Shown: in pieces, positions 32,099 to 40,249 of the stretch | How positions within the stretch are numbered: the first letter of the stretch is position 1 | Layout: every line of letters begins with the position of its first letter | Assembly (NCBI RefSeq): GCF_003201655.1 | Contig: NZ_QJJU01000026.1 | Coordinates: forward strand, 1-64,000 | Source of the DNA: Mycolicibacterium moriokaense | GTDB lineage: Bacteria; Actinomycetota; Actinomycetes; Mycobacteriales; Mycobacteriaceae | Direction of reading: 5' to 3' | Length of the DNA stretch: 64,000 bases | The notes under the pieces: generated by a model | The model's input: the letters and a program-made list of their open reading frames with translations, nothing else | Database searches by the model: none | Told to the model about the DNA's origin: nothing | Program-made: the position numbers and the translations under genes

Positions 32099-33129
32099 GC
32101 GAACCTCAGATCGACGTTGCCCGCCTGGCGGATTGGATGGACAGCGCAGCGCTGCCCGGCAAGGGAGAGCCGCTGACAGCGCGCTTCCTGTCTGGCGGCA
32201 CCCAGAACGTGATCTACGAGCTGCGCCGCGGTGACGAGCAATGCGTCATCCGCATGCCACCGCCCGGAGCACCGCCCGACCGCGACAAGGGCATCCTGCG
32301 GGAGTGGCGGATCATCGAGGCGCTCGACGGTACCGAGGTGCCGCACACCAAGGCGATCGGGGTGTGCGACGACGCAGGCGTGCTCGGGCGTCCGTTCTAT
32401 CTGATGGGTTTCGTCGACGGCTGGTCCCCCATGGACACCCACGGTAAGTGGCCCGAGCCGTTCGACAATGACCTCAGTACCCGGCCAGGACTGAGTTATC
32501 AACTGGCCGAGGGCATTGCGCTGCTGTCGAAGGTGGACTGGAAAGCCAAGGGACTTCACGACCTGGGCCGTCCTGACGGCTTCCACGAGCGTCAGGTCGA
32601 CCGGTGGATCGGGTTTCTGGAGCGGATCAAGCAGCGCGACCTGCCGGGACTCGAGGTGGCCACCGATTGGCTGCGCGCCCACAAGCCACTGGACTTCATC
32701 CCCGGCCTGATGCACGGCGACTACCAGTTCGCCAACGTCATGTACCGGCACGGTGCGCCTGCTCAACTCGCGGCGATCGTCGACTGGGAGATGGGCACGG
32801 TCGGCGACCCGAAGCTGGACCTCGGCTGGATGGTGCAATCCTGGCCCGCCGACGATGCAGCCGCTGGCTCCTCCGGTGAGATGAGCTACGTCGACATGCG
32901 CGGAATGCCGACACGCGACCAGGTGGTCGCGCACTACGCCGACGTATCCGGACGACAGGTCGACGACCTGGACTACTACCTGGTGCTGGCGAAGTGGAAG
33001 CTGGCGATCGTGTTGGAGCAGGGTTTCCAGAGAGCAGGAGACGACGAGAAGCTGCTGGCTTTCGGCCCCGTCGTCACAGACCTGATGGCGTCGGCGGCCG
33101 AACTCGCCGAGTCAACCGATTACAGCTGA
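32095..33129 (+). CDS. aminoglycoside-phosphotransferase-fold kinase, probable acyl-CoA-hydroxyl kinase
   Basis: A 344-residue APH-fold protein. The catalytic loop is LMHGDYQFANVM (HGDxxxxN), the metal-binding motif is VDWEMGTVGDP, and the N-lobe has LSGGTQNVIYEL as the nucleotide loop and VIRMPPP with the lysine replaced by Arg. GTG at 32095 overlaps the dehydrogenase stop. Homologous gene pairs include LvaA with an acyl-CoA dehydrogenase in levulinate catabolism of Pseudomonas, where a 4-hydroxyacyl-CoA is phosphorylated and the phosphate then lost. An antibiotic-resistance role is unlikely in this setting. Confidence 0.9.
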   Translation: MSEPQIDVARLADWMDSAALPGKGEPLTARFLSGGTQNVIYELRRGDEQCVIRMPPPGAPPDRDKGILREWRIIEALDGTEVPHTKAIGVCDDAGVLGRPFYLMGFVDGWSPMDTHGKWPEPFDNDLSTRPGLSYQLAEGIALLSKVDWKAKGLHDLGRPDGFHERQVDRWIGFLERIKQRDLPGLEVATDWLRAHKPLDFIPGLMHGDYQFANVMYRHGAPAQLAAIVDWEMGTVGDPKLDLGWMVQSWPADDAAAGSSGEMSYVDMRGMPTRDQVVAHYADVSGRQVDDLDYYLVLAKWKLAIVLEQGFQRAGDDEKLLAFGPVVTDLMASAAELAESTDYS

Positions 33130-33130
33130 C

Positions 33131-34105
33131 ATGCGAGCCGCGGTCTGCCCGAGCTACGGGCCACCGGACGTCGTCCGCATCGACGAACGTCCATCGGAGC
33201 CGCTCGCGCCGGGACAGGTCCGGGTGAAAGTCGGCGCGGCGGCGGTGAACTTCCCCGATGTGCTGCTGATCGCCAACGAGTACCAGATCAGCGTGCCGCC
33301 ACCGTTCGTACCGGGCAGCGAATTCGCGGGCGTGATCATCGAGACCGCGGATAGTACAGGCATTTTCGCGGCCGGCGAGCGGGTCACCGGTACCGGACTC
33401 TTCGGCGCATTCGCCGAAGAGGTGGTGGTACCCGCGGCAGGGCTTTCACGGATACCTGATGGGGTCGACGACCGCACCGCCGCGGCGTTCGGCGTGGCGT
33501 ATCGCACGGCGTATCACGCACTGCGGTCGATGGCGCGCGTACGTGAGGGCGACGAACTGATCGTGCTTGGCGCAGGCGGGGGCGTCGGCCTTGCGGCAGT
33601 CCAGCTCGGCGTGCAGCTCGGTGCCTCGGTCACGGCTGTGGCGTCGTCGGCCGAAAAGCTGGATGTGGCAGCCGGTTACGGCGCCAAGCATCTCGTCAAC
33701 CACAAGTCGGGCGACTTGCGCGGCACGCTGCGCGACGCCGTTCCCGGCGGCGCCGATGCGGTCGTCGACCCGGTCGGCGGTGACTTGTCCGAACCGGCAT
33801 TGCGGTCCCTGCGCCGCGGCGGTCGATTCGTCACCGTCGGCTTCGCGTCAGGCGTCATCCCCCGCATCCCACTCAACCTGGTGCTCGTCAAGGGTGTGCA
33901 TGTCCTCGGGTTTCAGTTCCAGGACGTCCCGCCGGATGAATTCGCCCGCAACGAAGAAGAATTGCGCGAGCACCTCACCAGCGGTCGGGTGGTGCCCCAC
34001 GTCTGCGCCGTGTACCCGCTCGCCGAAACTGCCGCGGCGCTACGGCATGTCGCCGACGGACGCGCGATCGGCAAGGTCTTGATCGGCCTGGGCGACGACG
34101 ACTGA
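33131..34105 (+). CDS. NADPH:quinone oxidoreductase family protein
   Basis: A 324-residue zinc-free medium-chain reductase. It starts MRAAVCPSYGPPDVVRI, has AAVNFPDVLL in place of the zinc ligands, and the cofactor motif VLGAGGGVGLAAVQLG. The C-terminal FAxGxIPRIPLNLVLVKGVHVLGFQ is typical of the quinone oxidoreductase branch. It starts 1 base after the kinase stop and ends the operon that begins at 29773. It could reduce an enone intermediate. A 28-bp palindrome follows 34 bases downstream. Confidence 0.92.
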   Translation: MRAAVCPSYGPPDVVRIDERPSEPLAPGQVRVKVGAAAVNFPDVLLIANEYQISVPPPFVPGSEFAGVIIETADSTGIFAAGERVTGTGLFGAFAEEVVVPAAGLSRIPDGVDDRTAAAFGVAYRTAYHALRSMARVREGDELIVLGAGGGVGLAAVQLGVQLGASVTAVASSAEKLDVAAGYGAKHLVNHKSGDLRGTLRDAVPGGADAVVDPVGGDLSEPALRSLRRGGRFVTVGFASGVIPRIPLNLVLVKGVHVLGFQFQDVPPDEFARNEEELREHLTSGRVVPHVCAVYPLAETAAALRHVADGRAIGKVLIGLGDDD

Positions 34106-34139
34106 CCGCCACCATTTCAGAGGCATGCACCTAACCTGA

Positions 34140-34167
34140 AACTTGATATCGCATGCGATATCAAGTT
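34140..34167. repeat. perfect 28-bp palindrome between convergent genes
   Basis: A self-complementary sequence of 28 bases, AACTTGATATCGCA followed by its exact reverse complement. It lies in the 95-base gap between the quinone-reductase operon and the convergent gene at 34201. It has the look of an operator rather than a terminator because it has no loop and no U-run, yet neither neighbouring gene starts there. Confidence 0.75.
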
Positions 34168-34200
34168 CGAGAAGGTCCACATGATCAGCTGACGGAACCC

Positions 34201-34701
34201 TCAGCTCGCGGGGATCAAGTCCGCCGCAACGGATGCCATCATTCCGCAGCGGAATGTCTCGCTGTGGCCGACGTTCTCCGCAGAATCGTTCGCCGCCGCG
34301 AGCGCTTGGGCCTTGAAAGCCCGTGCGGCCGCGCTCAATCGGTGCTGAACCGAATCGACACTCTCGTCGAGCTCGGCGGGCAGACGCTCGCCCCACACCG
34401 TCACTTCTGTCGCGCCCTGGTCGAGTGCGTTCAGAACGTGCTCGCGGACCCGGGCATCCACCGCGAATAGATCCGCGGCGACCGCGACGGTCTGGGGATG
34501 GGGCCGCTCTTCCCACGCTTCCAACACCGATTCCAGATCGCGCACGTCGGCGCCGAGGATCTCGAGCGGTCGGGCATCCTCGTCGCCACTGATCAATACC
34601 GTGACATCCCATCCGGCCATCACCCGGTCGTAGACCCAGCCGCCCGCGAACCGCACCGCGTCGAGCACGGTGGGTGCGACCACATCGAGCCGGTACCTCA
34701 T
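34201..34701 (-). CDS. conserved-looking protein of unknown function, coupled to TetR
   Basis: A 166-residue protein that I do not recognise. It has no signal peptide. The N-terminal MRYRLDVVAPTVLDAVRFAGGWVYDRVMAGWDVTVLISGDED looks like an alpha/beta strand-helix start, and the centre reads as a helical ADLFAVDARVREHVLNALDQGATEVTVWG. Its ATG overlaps the TetR stop as ATGA, so it is translated with that regulator. Normal codon use and coupling argue that it is real. It may be a ligand-binding or accessory protein for the regulator. Confidence 0.7.
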   Translation of the reverse strand: MRYRLDVVAPTVLDAVRFAGGWVYDRVMAGWDVTVLISGDEDARPLEILGADVRDLESVLEAWEERPHPQTVAVAADLFAVDARVREHVLNALDQGATEVTVWGERLPAELDESVDSVQHRLSAAARAFKAQALAAANDSAENVGHSETFRCGMMASVAADLIPAS

Positions 34702-35321
34702 GTCGAGCTCGATAGCCCGATCTCCCGCCCCAGCGACTCCGCGTATCCCTTGAACACCTCGGTCAGCGGTATTGACGGATCGAGCAACCATAAGGTCTCC
34801 ATTCCATTGATGAAGGCGAGGATCTCCACGGCCTTGTTGGCCGCGTCGAAGTCTGTGCGGTACAGCCCGTCGCTCTGGCCGCGCTCAACGATCTTCGTGA
34901 TGATGTCGATGGCGTCGCGATACCGCTTGTGCAGGCGGTCATGAAGTGGGGCGTCGGGGGCAATGTTCTCCACGAGCAACACCGTGAACGTGCCCACCAG
35001 CTCGGGGGCGCGTTCGAACCGTTCGGGGACCCGGCTCAGCTCGGTGATCAGGTCACCACCGCGGTAGTCCGCGTGGGCGTCGTCATCGGCGTCACGGGCA
35101 TCAAGCACCGCGTTGAGCAGCTGCTCCTTGGACTCGAAGTGATGCAGCAGCCCAGCGGGCGTCACTCCGGCCTCCTTGGCGATCTGGGCCAACGACGTGC
35201 TGCGCCAGCCGTTGCGCGCCAAGAGCCGCTCGGCCACGCCGAGGATCCGCTGCCTGCGGTCCTCGCCTTTGGCGAGGAGAGTCGCATAGGGCCGTGGGGC
35301 TGACAGCTCCGAGGCTGACAC
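34698..35321 (-). CDS. TetR family regulator
   Basis: A 207-residue TetR regulator. The N-terminal region is RRQRILGVAERLLARNGWRSTSLAQIAKEAG with VTPAGLLHHFESKEQLL as recognition helix. GTG at 35321 is chosen as start because AAGGAG lies just upstream; longer in-frame ORFs run through the operator. It is followed by the unknown gene at 34201. An inverted repeat 16 bases upstream of the start suggests autoregulation, and the LLM/TauD/Rieske operon upstream on the same strand may be a target. Confidence 0.92.
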   Translation of the reverse strand: MSASELSAPRPYATLLAKGEDRRQRILGVAERLLARNGWRSTSLAQIAKEAGVTPAGLLHHFESKEQLLNAVLDARDADDDAHADYRGGDLITELSRVPERFERAPELVGTFTVLLVENIAPDAPLHDRLHKRYRDAIDIITKIVERGQSDGLYRTDFDAANKAVEILAFINGMETLWLLDPSIPLTEVFKGYAESLGREIGLSSST

Positions 35322-35336
35322 TGGGCTCCTTCGTTG

Positions 35337-35368
35337 AACCAACCTAGTGAACACACAGTAGGTAGGTT
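35337..35368. promoter_or_regulatory. operator-like inverted repeat upstream of TetR
   Basis: AACCAACCTA (35337-35346) and TAGGTAGGTT (35359-35368) match as inverted arms at nine of ten positions around a 12-base spacer, 16 bases upstream of the TetR start. A TetR autoregulatory site is the simplest reading. Confidence 0.65.
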
Positions 35369-35439
35369 TGGTCGTTGTGACAAGGGTCTCATTGAATTTG
35401 GTTCTCGAGAGGCCTTTTACCTGGGGTTTCGCGAGGCGG

Positions 35440-36303
35440 TCACTGCGCACCACTCGGGTCGTGCAGTTCGGCGAGCGCGTGGATCTGCTCGAGGTAGTGC
35501 TCGAGCGATCGGTGGATGAAGCGGGCGGACAGCGTCGTCGTGCCTCCCTCGGCCATCGTCTCAAGCGTTTCCTTTGTCGCCTCGGGTTCTCCCACGGGGT
35601 CAAGCGGCTTATCGGCGGGCATGACAACCTCGAAACCGTCGGGCACCTCGAAGCCCTGCAACCACTCTGCGGCGGTGTCGATCGACACGTAGTACGGACA
35701 CCAACCGTCGGCCAGCGTCACCGCCCGTCGCAACGACCGTTTGGTGCGGCCACCGATCCAGATCGGCAAGTGTGGCTGTAGTGCGCAGGGATCGACGGTG
35801 AGTCCGCCGAACGAATAGAACTCCCCGTCATACGTCGGCTCGTTGCTCGGCAGCGCCGCCCGCAGCGCGCGCAACGCGTCGTCACCGCGAGCACCACGGT
35901 CTTCGAACGGCGCGCCGAGGAGATCGAACTCCTCCTTGAGCGAGCCGACGCCGAGCCCGAGGATCACCCGTCCGCCGCTAACGTGATCGAGTGTGCCGTA
36001 ACGCTTTACGATCGCCAGCGGATGGTGATAGCCAAGCACAAGCGTCATGGTGGCGAACCGGATCTGTTTCGTGCGCGCCGCCGCATAGCCGAACGTGGCG
36101 AGCGGATCCCAGTACCTGGCGCCGCGGCGCGCGGTCTCGGTCGAGGGCAGGCCGATGTGCTCGCTACACGTCATATGGTGGTAGCCAAGGCGATCCGCCG
36201 TCTCGGCGACGCGGCCGATGTCCTCGATGGAGGCGTCCTTCTCCCACGTCAGCGGCGTACCGCCGACGTTGGTGACCACCGGCGTGGCAATGCCGAGTTT
36301 CAC
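35440..36303 (-). CDS. LLM class (luciferase-like) F420-dependent oxidoreductase
   Basis: A 287-residue luciferase-like protein: VKLGIATPVVTNVGGTPLTW at the start, YHHMTCSEHIGLP, RFATMTLVLGYHHPLAIVKRYGTLDHVSGGRVILGLGVG, and PIWIGGRTKRSLRRAVTLADGW. This matches mycobacterial F420-dependent LLM enzymes. GTG at 36303 overlaps the TauD stop as GTGA. It is the last gene of the operon Rieske, small protein, TauD, LLM, so it probably acts on a product of the oxygenases. Confidence 0.92.
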   Translation of the reverse strand: MKLGIATPVVTNVGGTPLTWEKDASIEDIGRVAETADRLGYHHMTCSEHIGLPSTETARRGARYWDPLATFGYAAARTKQIRFATMTLVLGYHHPLAIVKRYGTLDHVSGGRVILGLGVGSLKEEFDLLGAPFEDRGARGDDALRALRAALPSNEPTYDGEFYSFGGLTVDPCALQPHLPIWIGGRTKRSLRRAVTLADGWCPYYVSIDTAAEWLQGFEVPDGFEVVMPADKPLDPVGEPEATKETLETMAEGGTTTLSARFIHRSLEHYLEQIHALAELHDPSGAQ

Positions 36304-37130
36304 TGAAGGGGCTCTTCGCCAGCCAGGATCGTGCGGTGCATCAGGCGGCCGCTGTCGACGGCATAGGGCAGCGCGCGGTGCATGGTGCCGGTGTTGTCCC
36401 AGATCAGCAGGTCGCCGACTTCCCACCCGTGTCGGTAGACGTACTGCGGTTGTGTTGCCCAATCACGAAGCCGTGCAAGCAAAGCGCGGCTCTCCTCCAC
36501 CGGCAGTCCGATCACATAGTCCGCCGTCGCGCCGAGTAGCAGCGACTTGCGCCCGGACTGGTGCGTCCACACCATTGGGCAGGCCTTCGTCGGCGACTTT
36601 TGCCAGAAACTGATCTCGTCGTAGCTCATCTCCGGGGTCACGTAGTACTGCGATCGCTCGGCACTGTGGACCACCCGCAGCTCGGCGATGAGATCCTTGT
36701 CCGATTGCGGCAAGTCGTCGTATGCGGCGTAGGTGTTGCAGAACTCGGTCTCTCCCCCAGTCTCTGACAGCTTCACGGCGCGCAGCAGGGTGGCGAGATT
36801 CGGATAGGGCTGCAGCGAACCGTCGAAATGCCAGAACAGGGAGCCCTTCAGGTACTCGGCCCGCTGATTGACGTTCTTGTCGAGTGAGATCTTGTAGATG
36901 CCTTCTTCGCCCTCGTTCTGCACGAGACTGCCAAGGGTTTTGGCGATGGCAACTTGCTGTTCGTCGCTGATGTCCAGCCCGCGAAAGAACACCACCCCGC
37001 GTTGCTCGAGTGTCTCCCGGATGTTCGCGGCTTCCCCGCCGCTGAGCAGCGTGTCGATGTCGGTCCTGATCTCGCTGCCAATTGTCGGGGTGAGATCAAC
37101 GATGTCGAGTTGCGCAGAGGTGAGTCCCAT
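36300..37130 (-). CDS. TauD/TfdA-family Fe(II)/2-oxoglutarate dioxygenase
   Basis: A 276-residue TauD-family enzyme paralogous to the one at 2794. HxD is in LFWHFDGSLQ; the distal His is in DNTGTMHRALPY and the following RLMHRTIL holds the arginine. Both paralogues share GGETEFxNxYAAYDxL and the WTHxSGRKSLxLGAxADYV stretch. It starts 6 bases after the small protein stop. The repeated order Rieske, small protein, TauD at two loci indicates a functional set. Substrate unknown. Confidence 0.92.
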   Translation of the reverse strand: MGLTSAQLDIVDLTPTIGSEIRTDIDTLLSGGEAANIRETLEQRGVVFFRGLDISDEQQVAIAKTLGSLVQNEGEEGIYKISLDKNVNQRAEYLKGSLFWHFDGSLQPYPNLATLLRAVKLSETGGETEFCNTYAAYDDLPQSDKDLIAELRVVHSAERSQYYVTPEMSYDEISFWQKSPTKACPMVWTHQSGRKSLLLGATADYVIGLPVEESRALLARLRDWATQPQYVYRHGWEVGDLLIWDNTGTMHRALPYAVDSGRLMHRTILAGEEPLQ

Positions 37131-37136
37131 GACGGA

Positions 37137-37460
37137 TCAGCTCACTCTCGTGAGAATGGTGTTAGCCGAATGCTTTACACGCGGCTGCTTCCACAGCTCC
37201 ACTGCAAGGGAGACGGTGATCAGCGAGTACAGCAGGTTGCGCAGGTTCGCGACGTCGTCGGGCAGCGGTTCGGAATAGTCGAACTTGTCGATGTAGGCGA
37301 CGGCTTCCTCGGCATGGGGAAACACGGTGTCGTAGAACGCCCGGATCTCGTCCATCGAGCTGTTCACACGCTTCTCATAGCGCTCGTGCCCGTCCTCGAT
37401 CGCCCAGTCCGGAACCAGATGTTCGAGCTCCGAAAACTCAGGCGGCAGAATCGCGTTCAC
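37137..37460 (-). CDS. small conserved protein of the Rieske module (copy 3)
   Basis: A 107-residue member of the unnamed family. It starts MNAILPPEFSELEHLV, then ERYEKRVNSSMDEIRAFYDTVFPHAEEAV, DKFDYSEPLPDDVANL, and a hydrophobic YSLITVSLAVELWKQPRV. It is the most divergent of the four, matching the more divergent Rieske copy it follows, which suggests co-evolution. Its ATG overlaps the Rieske stop as ATGA. No function can be assigned from sequence. Confidence 0.82.
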   Translation of the reverse strand: MNAILPPEFSELEHLVPDWAIEDGHERYEKRVNSSMDEIRAFYDTVFPHAEEAVAYIDKFDYSEPLPDDVANLRNLLYSLITVSLAVELWKQPRVKHSANTILTRVS

Positions 37461-38743
37461 AATGCCGCCTTCTCGCCGGCCACTCCCCTGTTGACGTAGT
37501 CGCCAACCACCTTGTGCAGATGACGGAGCAGAATCTCCTCGTCATTCATCGTGAAATGTGTGAGGGTGCCGCTGTTCAGCATCGCCTGCAAGCCTTCCGA
37601 CGGGCTTGCGTCTTCCAGGATGATGTCGTTGAGGAAGGTCACCGTCAGCTCTTGCCCGAGTCGTTCCTTGTGCGTCCTTGGGGGCTGATAGAACATTTCC
37701 ACTTCGAAGATGTGCGAGTGCGGCCCAGTGGGCCAATGTGTATGGGTGCTGAAGCCGGACGCACCGAAGATCACCACGAAGTTGGGGAAGAACTGGTACG
37801 AGTCGAAACCGTACTTCTCCGAGCGCGTCGGGTTGAGCCCCGCAGGCATCGGACCGCGATCGACGCGCTTGTTCCACGGCCCTGCCGCGCTGGCCTCCAT
37901 CACGCACTCGATTGGCTTGGAGTACGGCGTTTTCTGCGAGGGCTCACCCGAGAACGAGAACATGCGATGCGGACCCTTGAGCTGATAGGCCAGCGCGTCG
38001 GTAAACGGGTTCGGCTTGTCCAACGCCTGTTTGGCCTCCGCGGTGAGATTGCCGAACGAAGACGCGTGCAGATACGGCCCGTGGTAGCTCTCCGCGAAGC
38101 TGTCGACGAAGATCTTCCAGTTGCACTGCAATTCGGTCTTGAACCGATAGACCTGGTGTGGCCCCTCGAAGGGATAGCCCTCGATGCCGTGTGCCAGTTC
38201 GCCGAGGAAGGAGCGTAGCGGCTCCGTGTTGTCCGGGTTGAGATTGACGAAGATGAAGCCTTCCCACACCTCGCATTGGATCGCAGGCACCCGGCAGCTG
38301 TCGGCGTCGAAGTCGAGCAGCAGATCCTTGCGGGTCGCCGAATGCAGCGAGCCATCCAGCTTGTAACGCCAGCCATGGAAGCGGCAGTACAGGAGTGGCG
38401 CGCGACCCTGGACCTCCTGGAAGGGGTCGTCCTCCCACAGCATCTTGTTGCCCCGGTGAGGGCAGATGTTGTGGAAGGCGCGGATCACGTCGTCCTTGCC
38501 CCGAACGATGATGACCGAGGTGTTGAGGAACTTCAGCTCGCGGGTGAAGTAGCTGCCCGACTTCGGCACCCGTTCGACCCGCCCCAAGTACAGCCAGGTT
38601 TTCTTGAAGACGTGCTGGCGTTCCTTGTCGTAGAACTCTTCGGAAACACAGTCCTCAAGTGACACCGGACCGCGGCCCAGTTCGGGATACGCATCCGTCC
38701 AATGTCCACTTGCGGGCTTGGTCACCAGGCTGTCGTGACTCAT
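37457..38743 (-). CDS. Rieske non-heme iron oxygenase, alpha subunit (copy 3)
   Basis: A 428-residue alpha subunit, the most distant of the four in this window. Rieske ligands are CPH (Cys94, His96) and CRFH (Cys120, His123); the mononuclear iron motif is DSFAESYHGPYLH (His221, His226). An excellent AGGAGGG ribosome site precedes the ATG at 38743. The start of this gene faces the LysR gene at 38834, with a LysR-type box between, so LysR control is likely. The operon continues with the small protein, TauD and LLM genes. Confidence 0.95.
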   Translation of the reverse strand: MSHDSLVTKPASGHWTDAYPELGRGPVSLEDCVSEEFYDKERQHVFKKTWLYLGRVERVPKSGSYFTRELKFLNTSVIIVRGKDDVIRAFHNICPHRGNKMLWEDDPFQEVQGRAPLLYCRFHGWRYKLDGSLHSATRKDLLLDFDADSCRVPAIQCEVWEGFIFVNLNPDNTEPLRSFLGELAHGIEGYPFEGPHQVYRFKTELQCNWKIFVDSFAESYHGPYLHASSFGNLTAEAKQALDKPNPFTDALAYQLKGPHRMFSFSGEPSQKTPYSKPIECVMEASAAGPWNKRVDRGPMPAGLNPTRSEKYGFDSYQFFPNFVVIFGASGFSTHTHWPTGPHSHIFEVEMFYQPPRTHKERLGQELTVTFLNDIILEDASPSEGLQAMLNSGTLTHFTMNDEEILLRHLHKVVGDYVNRGVAGEKAAL

Positions 38744-38810
38744 GGGCCCTCCTCCAGGCCGACGGTACAACTGCGGAAATGGCCGAAACAGGTGCAAAGC
38801 CGCAACACCC

Positions 38811-38828
38811 TGTTGCATATTTGGAACA
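38811..38828. promoter_or_regulatory. LysR-type box between the LysR and Rieske genes
   Basis: TGTT-N10-AACA fits the T-N11-A dyad pattern of LysR-type regulators. It lies 6 bases upstream of the LysR start and 68 upstream of the Rieske start, in a divergent arrangement typical of LysR systems. Confidence 0.55.
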
Positions 38829-38833
38829 GAGCT

Positions 38834-39751
38834 ATGGAACAGAACCCGCCGTTCGACCTCGATGCCCTGCTGGTATTCGGCAAGGTAGTGGAAAGCCGCA
38901 GCCTGTCGAAAGCGGCGCTATTGCTCGGAATGCCCAAGTCCACCGTCAGCCGCAAGCTCACGAAGCTCGAGTCCGACCTCGGAATCAAGCTGCTTCGGAA
39001 GAACACGCACCAGCTCACGGTCACCGACCTTGGCGAAAAGGTCTACTCCCACGCAGTGAACATCCTGACCGAGGCCAATGGCGTGCGCGCTCTGGTGGAA
39101 GGCAGCAGGCAAGAACCGCAGGGCGAGCTGAAGGTCGCGATACCGGTGTTCGTCGGCATCGACTACGCGTCCAGGGTCGGCGCTACATTCCTGCAGCGTT
39201 ATCCCCATTCGCGGTTGGACATCCGACTGGTGGACAACATGGTCGACCCGATCAAGGACGGGTTCGATGTCGTGTTCGGGACTGGGCCACTTCAGGATTC
39301 GACATTGATCGCACGAAAGGTGTTCAGCCTCGAGCTCTTCCTGTGCGCGTCACCGCACTTCGTCGGGCAACTGACCGAACCGCTCATCGATCCGACACAG
39401 CTGAATAGTTTGCCCTTCATCGACTTCGGCTTCGCCGGGCCACACAAGCTCACGGTTGTCAACCGCAAGCGGCGACACGAGTTGTCGCCTCAGGTACGGG
39501 CGCGCGCCAACAACTTTCAGGTGTGCAAGCAGTACATCCTGCAAGGTCTTGGCATCGGCGCCATGCCCACTCAGATCATCTGCACTGACGAACTGCGCGA
39601 CGGCAGCATCGTGCCCGTCCTTCCGGAATGGCGACCGGAGGCGTTGGACGTGCACATGATCTATCCCTTCGAGCTCTCGTTCTCCACCCTCATCAGTGCG
39701 TTCTACGAGGTGGCGTGCGAGATCATCGTCGAGAACACCGCGCGTACCTAG
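38834..39751 (+). CDS. LysR family transcriptional regulator
   Basis: A 305-residue LysR-type regulator. The N-terminal helix-turn-helix is LLVFGKVVESRSLSKAALLLGMPKSTVSRKLTKLESDLG, followed by the substrate-binding domain (GELKVAIPVF, GFDVVFGTGPLQDSTLIARKVF). The LGIGAMPTQIICTDEL region and C-terminal end are typical. ATG at 38834 is chosen because it begins just before the domain. It faces the Rieske operon and most likely activates it in response to a pathway ligand. Its stop overlaps the convergent Ddn-like stop by a few bases. Confidence 0.93.
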   Translation: MEQNPPFDLDALLVFGKVVESRSLSKAALLLGMPKSTVSRKLTKLESDLGIKLLRKNTHQLTVTDLGEKVYSHAVNILTEANGVRALVEGSRQEPQGELKVAIPVFVGIDYASRVGATFLQRYPHSRLDIRLVDNMVDPIKDGFDVVFGTGPLQDSTLIARKVFSLELFLCASPHFVGQLTEPLIDPTQLNSLPFIDFGFAGPHKLTVVNRKRRHELSPQVRARANNFQVCKQYILQGLGIGAMPTQIICTDELRDGSIVPVLPEWRPEALDVHMIYPFELSFSTLISAFYEVACEIIVENTART

Positions 39752-40245
39752 ATATCCGACTCCCGGAACACTTCGATGGCCGCGACAGGCGTCATCATGA
39801 TCAACGGGATGTGCCGTTCCGTTGATTTCTGATATTTGATGTAGGGCGGAAAGGCCCGCGACATGAAGTCCCAGACCTTGTGCCGCTCATCGCCTTCGGG
39901 CTCACGCCAGGTTGCCCTGAAGGCCTGGGTGGCAATCTGGAAGTCGATATCGGGGGCGGCACGAAGGTTGAGATACCACTCGGGATGCTTGTCGGCGCCA
40001 CCTTTCGACGCGACGATCACAACCTCGCCACCGATATCGCCGTAGATCAGCGGAGCGATTTGCGTCCTGCCGGACTTGCGCCCCTTCACCCTGATCAAGC
40101 AGTGCGTCGTGAATGCGTGGCCACCGACTTCGGTGAGGTCCACGACGTGGCCCTGCACGCCGCCCGTTCGCAGATACATCTCACGGTGCGTGGTAGCGAA
40201 GTCGCCGCGTTCTTGCCGGATCTCGGCTGCCGATTCATCGCTCAT
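39748..40245 (-). CDS. Ddn-like deazaflavin (F420)-dependent nitroreductase/quinone reductase family protein
   Basis: A 165-residue split-barrel protein of the Ddn family. The core LIRVKGRKSGRTQIAPLIYGDIGGEVVIVASKGG and the signature HPEWYLNLRAAPDIDFQI fit mycobacterial F420H2-dependent quinone reductases. F420 is the expected cofactor. It is the last gene of the beta-oxidation operon, 4 bases after the acyl-CoA dehydrogenase stop. Its natural substrate is unknown; a role in redox balance or quinone reduction in the pathway is possible. Confidence 0.88.
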   Translation of the reverse strand: MSDESAAEIRQERGDFATTHREMYLRTGGVQGHVVDLTEVGGHAFTTHCLIRVKGRKSGRTQIAPLIYGDIGGEVVIVASKGGADKHPEWYLNLRAAPDIDFQIATQAFRATWREPEGDERHKVWDFMSRAFPPYIKYQKSTERHIPLIMMTPVAAIEVFRESDI

Positions 40246-40249
40246 GGCG

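Noticed and set aside
32095..33129. Aminoglycoside resistance kinase
   Set aside because: The APH fold is present, but coupling to an acyl-CoA dehydrogenase and the ACAD10/11 analogy point to metabolism.
34153..34470. A plus-strand frame starting inside the 28-bp palindrome
   Set aside because: It overlaps the gene at 34201-34701 antisense, and its product is Arg-rich with no domain.
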